7,965 nucleotides of DNA from Thermoflexales bacterium (GTDB taxonomy: Bacteria; Chloroflexota; Anaerolineae; Fen-1058), in assembly GCA_030834835.1 (NCBI GenBank), contig JAUQXD010001207.1:1-7965 (forward strand). Reading direction: 5' to 3'. Positions 5,663-7,965 of this stretch are shown here, piece after piece. How positions within the stretch are numbered: the stretch's first letter is position 1; each line of letters opens with the position of its first letter. The notes beneath the pieces were generated by a model that saw nothing but the letters and a program-made list of their open reading frames with translations, searched no databases and was not told where the DNA came from. A program made the position numbers and the translations under genes.

Positions 5663-7780
5663 ATGAAACGCAATCTTGTCGTTGGTCTCAGTTTGTCGAG
5701 CCTGGCCGTGGCATTTTTGATGTTGATCTTGACCTCCAGCGTGCAAGCGCAGGACAACGGGCCGCAGAGTCCGCAAGCGGCGGCGGGATCATCATTCACC
5801 TACCAGGGCCGCTTGATCAAAAACGGTCAGCCCGTCAGCAGCACCTGTGATCTGAGCCTGTCGCTGTGGGATTCAGTCAGCGGCGGCAGTTTCCTCAACA
5901 GCAGCACCTTCAACACCGTACCGATCAGCATCGGCCTGTTCACGGTGCAGATCGATTACGGCGCAACGACTTTTGCGGGTGACGCACGCTGGATCGAAAC
6001 CGCAGTGAAATGTACGGGCGATGCCAACTACATCACGTTGAGTCCGCGCACCCAATTAACGGCCGCACCCTACGCGATCTATTCGCTGAACAACTGGGCG
6101 CTGAGCGGCAACAGCGGCACGAACGGCAACGGCTTCATCGGCACGACTGATAACACCGCCGTATCCATCGGTGTAAACGGCACGGCCGCACTGCGCATCT
6201 ATCCACAAGCACAAAGCCCCAACATCATCGGCGGATACAGCGGCAACACCATTTCACCGACGACCTACGGCCAGACCATCGCGGGCGGCGGTGCGTTCTT
6301 TTACGAGAATCGCACATTCAATACCTATGCCACGGTCGGCGGCGGGCGCAAGAACCGCGCCGATGGTTATGGTTCGACGATCGCGGGCGGCATCGACAAC
6401 GGGGCCAGCAACGATTACGCCGTCGTCGCGGGCGGCTTGAATAATCAGGCGACCGGCAGTTCATCCGGCATTGGCGGCGGCTTCTACAACGTCGCCAGCG
6501 GCTATGTGGCTTACGTCGGCGGCGGCGATCTCAACTGGGCGATGACGCAGAACGCGACGATTGGCGGCGGCTACAGCAACACCATCACCGGTGGTCAGTT
6601 GATTGCCAACAACACCATCGGCGGCGGTGTGTTCAACTTCAACTCGGGCTTCGCGGCCACCATCGCAGGCGGACATGGCAATCAAGCCACCGGCGAATGG
6701 TCGTCGATGGGCGGCGGCGGCTTCAACGCCGCCTCGGGTCGCAGCACCACCGTCAGCGGCGGCGAGTACAACGTTGCCGGCGGAGCGGGTTCGACCGTGG
6801 GTGGCGGCGGCTGGAATGGTTCCAGCAGCGGCAACAAAGCCTACGGTCTTGCATCCACCATCGATGGCGGTTTCGGCAACTTCATTTCGCCCGATGCCAG
6901 TTACGGCGTCATCGGCGGCGGCCAGCAGAACGCCATCACCGCCACGCCCGGCTCCAACCTCAATATCGCCACGATCGGCGGCGGCTACAACAATAAGGTC
7001 TCGTTGGGCGGCTCGACGGTCGGCGGCGGCAACAGCAACATTGCCAGCAACTTTGACGCCACGATTGCGGGTGGCATTAACAATGTAGCCAGCGGCGGCG
7101 CGTCCACGATTCCAGGCGGCAGCAGCAATCTGGCGCAGGGCAGCACCAGTTTCGCGGCCGGTTATCGCGCCAAGTCGTACAACAACGGCTGCTTCACGTG
7201 GGCCGACTCCAACGACTTTGATTATGGATGCACCACCAACAATGCGTTCACGGCGCGCGCCACGGGCGGCGTGTATTTCGTCACGGCGATCAATGGCTCC
7301 GGCGCTGCCACCGCCGGTGTGCAGGTAGCGGCCGGCGGCAATGCGTGGTCGCCGTTAAGCGACCGCAACAGCAAGGCCAACTTCGCGGCGGTGGATACGC
7401 GCGCCTTAGTCGAGAAACTGGCGCAGATGCCCATCAGCACGTGGAACTATAAGACGCAAGACACCAGCATCCGCCACATCGGCCCGATGGCGCAAGACTT
7501 CGCTGCGGCCTTTGTAGTAGGCGAAGACGACAAGCACATCAGCACCATCGATGCGGATGGCGTGTCGTTGGCCGCGATCCAGGGCTTGTATCAGATGGTG
7601 CAGGAGAAAGATCAAAGAATTAGCCAACTTGAAAACGAAGTCGCTCAACTAAAGAACGGCGGCCTGCCCGCATCCGATCAAGCCTTCAACCCCTTCAATC
7701 TGATCAGCGTGCTGGCGTTGGGCGGCGTGATCGCGATCGGGCTGCGCGCAACTCCGTTGCGGCAAAAACGCGCCCGTTGA
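5663..7780 (+). CDS. Secreted fibre-like protein: FTYQG module, 15-residue Gly repeats, S74 chaperone domain, C-terminal membrane helix
   Basis: This is a 705-aa exported fibre-like protein, probably trimeric. Residues 1-30 are a signal peptide or signal anchor (probable cut after VQA). Residues 44-142 form an FTYQGRL...PRTQLTAAPYAIY module seen at the head of many bacterial S74 proteins. About 206-496 is a glycine repeat array resembling YadA-type head rolls. A Cys510/Cys523 linker (CFTWADSNDFDYGC, then FTARATGGV) leads to the S74 (Peptidase_S74, endosialidase-type) intramolecular chaperone at 566-665. That domain has SDRNSK with Ser566 and Lys571, HIGPMAQDF (604-613) and DADGVSLAAIQGLY. Ser566 matches the self-cleaving serine of the family, and Lys571 or His605 could assist. 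RISQLE (652-657) fits a trimeric coiled-coil motif. Unusually, residues about 678-695 form a membrane helix followed by the basic tail RQKRAR. It lies 63 nt after the beta-helix gene and 41 nt before a probable paralogue. Adhesion is inferred. Confidence 0.93.
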   Translation: MKRNLVVGLSLSSLAVAFLMLILTSSVQAQDNGPQSPQAAAGSSFTYQGRLIKNGQPVSSTCDLSLSLWDSVSGGSFLNSSTFNTVPISIGLFTVQIDYGATTFAGDARWIETAVKCTGDANYITLSPRTQLTAAPYAIYSLNNWALSGNSGTNGNGFIGTTDNTAVSIGVNGTAALRIYPQAQSPNIIGGYSGNTISPTTYGQTIAGGGAFFYENRTFNTYATVGGGRKNRADGYGSTIAGGIDNGASNDYAVVAGGLNNQATGSSSGIGGGFYNVASGYVAYVGGGDLNWAMTQNATIGGGYSNTITGGQLIANNTIGGGVFNFNSGFAATIAGGHGNQATGEWSSMGGGGFNAASGRSTTVSGGEYNVAGGAGSTVGGGGWNGSSSGNKAYGLASTIDGGFGNFISPDASYGVIGGGQQNAITATPGSNLNIATIGGGYNNKVSLGGSTVGGGNSNIASNFDATIAGGINNVASGGASTIPGGSSNLAQGSTSFAAGYRAKSYNNGCFTWADSNDFDYGCTTNNAFTARATGGVYFVTAINGSGAATAGVQVAAGGNAWSPLSDRNSKANFAAVDTRALVEKLAQMPISTWNYKTQDTSIRHIGPMAQDFAAAFVVGEDDKHISTIDADGVSLAAIQGLYQMVQEKDQRISQLENEVAQLKNGGLPASDQAFNPFNLISVLALGGVIAIGLRATPLRQKRAR
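6278..7150 (+). repeat. Array of about 18 glycine-rich 15-residue repeats
   Basis: The encoded consensus is [IV]xGGGxxNxASGxxST. Units begin at residues 206, 225, 240, 255, 270, 285, 300, 319, 334, 349, 364, 379, 400, 417, 438, 453, 468 and 483. Most are exactly 15 residues. The longer units (17, 19 or 21) take their extra residues in the second half, as expected for loops on one edge of a beta-roll. Codons differ between copies, so this is an old protein repeat, not a recent DNA tandem expansion. Confidence 0.9.
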
Positions 7781-7821
7781 AATTCACCGTCATACACTAT
7801 CACTCACAAGGACATTACCCC

Positions 7822-7965
7822 ATGCGCACACGTTCGATCATAATTCTGGTTGCAATTGTTTTACTGGCGATGAGCGTCGCCACGGCCGCCGCTTACAGTC
7901 CGGCTCTCTCACTCGTCGCATCACCAGAAGCGGCGATCGGCACCGGCTTCACGTATCAAGGCCAA
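7822..7965 (+). CDS. Secreted protein with FTYQG module, probable paralogue of the S74 protein (C-terminus beyond window)
   Basis: Only the first 48 codons are in the window and the frame is open to the edge. ATG 7822 is preceded by AAGGA (7808-7812) at nine bases. The product begins with a signal peptide: MRTR, then the hydrophobic run SIIILVAIVLLAMSVATAAA, with a likely cut near residue 23. After a short linker it reads GTGFTYQGQ at the edge. The same GxxFTYQG[RQ] sequence opens the mature part of the preceding 705-aa protein (residues 42-50). With a 41-nt gap and the same orientation, it is probably the next gene of the operon and a tandem relative. Whether it also carries glycine repeats and an S74 domain cannot be seen. 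Confidence 0.8.
   Translation, partial: MRTRSIIILVAIVLLAMSVATAAAYSPALSLVASPEAAIGTGFTYQGQ

Noticed and set aside
6700..6840. Runs of GGC triplets as phase-variation tracts
   Set aside because: They are short (about four units), encode the GGG(G) turns, and triplet changes would not shift the frame.
6278..7150. Possible CRISPR or non-coding satellite array
   Set aside because: The periodicity is 45 bp in frame with a glycine protein repeat, with codon-level divergence and no constant repeat/spacer division.
5663..7780. Prophage tail-fibre gene
   Set aside because: The S74 domain suggests phage, but the protein has a signal peptide and a C-terminal membrane helix, and no other phage gene is nearby. 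A cellular exported protein fits better.
7798..7803. Another TATCAC copy before the last gene
   Set aside because: It is a single hexamer with no partner 11 bp away and no -10 at the right distance, so chance is the simpler reading.

Overview
The window looks like a piece of a Chloroflexota (Chloroflexi) chromosome. This is inferred from gene content and moderate-to-high G+C, not from a marker gene. The pointers are a very large regulator with an OmpR-like head, a BTAD domain, a STAND ATPase and TPRs; a 61-residue protein with YLLRLW and WRASLEDP signatures; and large secreted glycine-rich repeat proteins, one of which ends in YLPLVRR. No RNA gene, insertion sequence, phage structural cluster or CRISPR array was seen.

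Layout. Bases 1-2978 (minus strand) carry the first 992 codons of the regulator, in one uninterrupted frame that runs off the left edge. Bases 2979-3099 are a divergent control region. It holds an extended -10 hexamer for each direction and, between them, an exact 7-bp direct repeat (TATCACG) with an 11-bp period that ends 9 bp before the rightward -10. This is the geometry of SARP/BTAD-regulator operators. Rightward come four closely spaced plus-strand genes: a 61-aa protein (3100-3285); a 763-aa secreted beta-helix protein (3308-5599) with an Fn3-like domain and a choice-of-anchor-Q-like end; a 705-aa secreted fibre-like protein (5663-7780) with about eighteen 15-residue glycine repeats, an S74 self-cleaving chaperone domain and a C-terminal membrane helix; and the first 48 codons of a second secreted protein (7822-7965) that begins with the same FTYQG module.

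How the parts may work together (inference). The divergent regulator probably binds the repeats and controls both itself and the rightward operon. The operon encodes surface or released repeat proteins suited to adhesion or cell-cell contact. The S74 protein resembles a phage tail-fibre or trimeric-adhesin architecture moved onto a cellular envelope, with a membrane anchor placed unusually downstream of the chaperone domain. The most rewarding items to test are the operator, the S74-plus-anchor arrangement, the 61-aa protein and the YLPLVRR tail.
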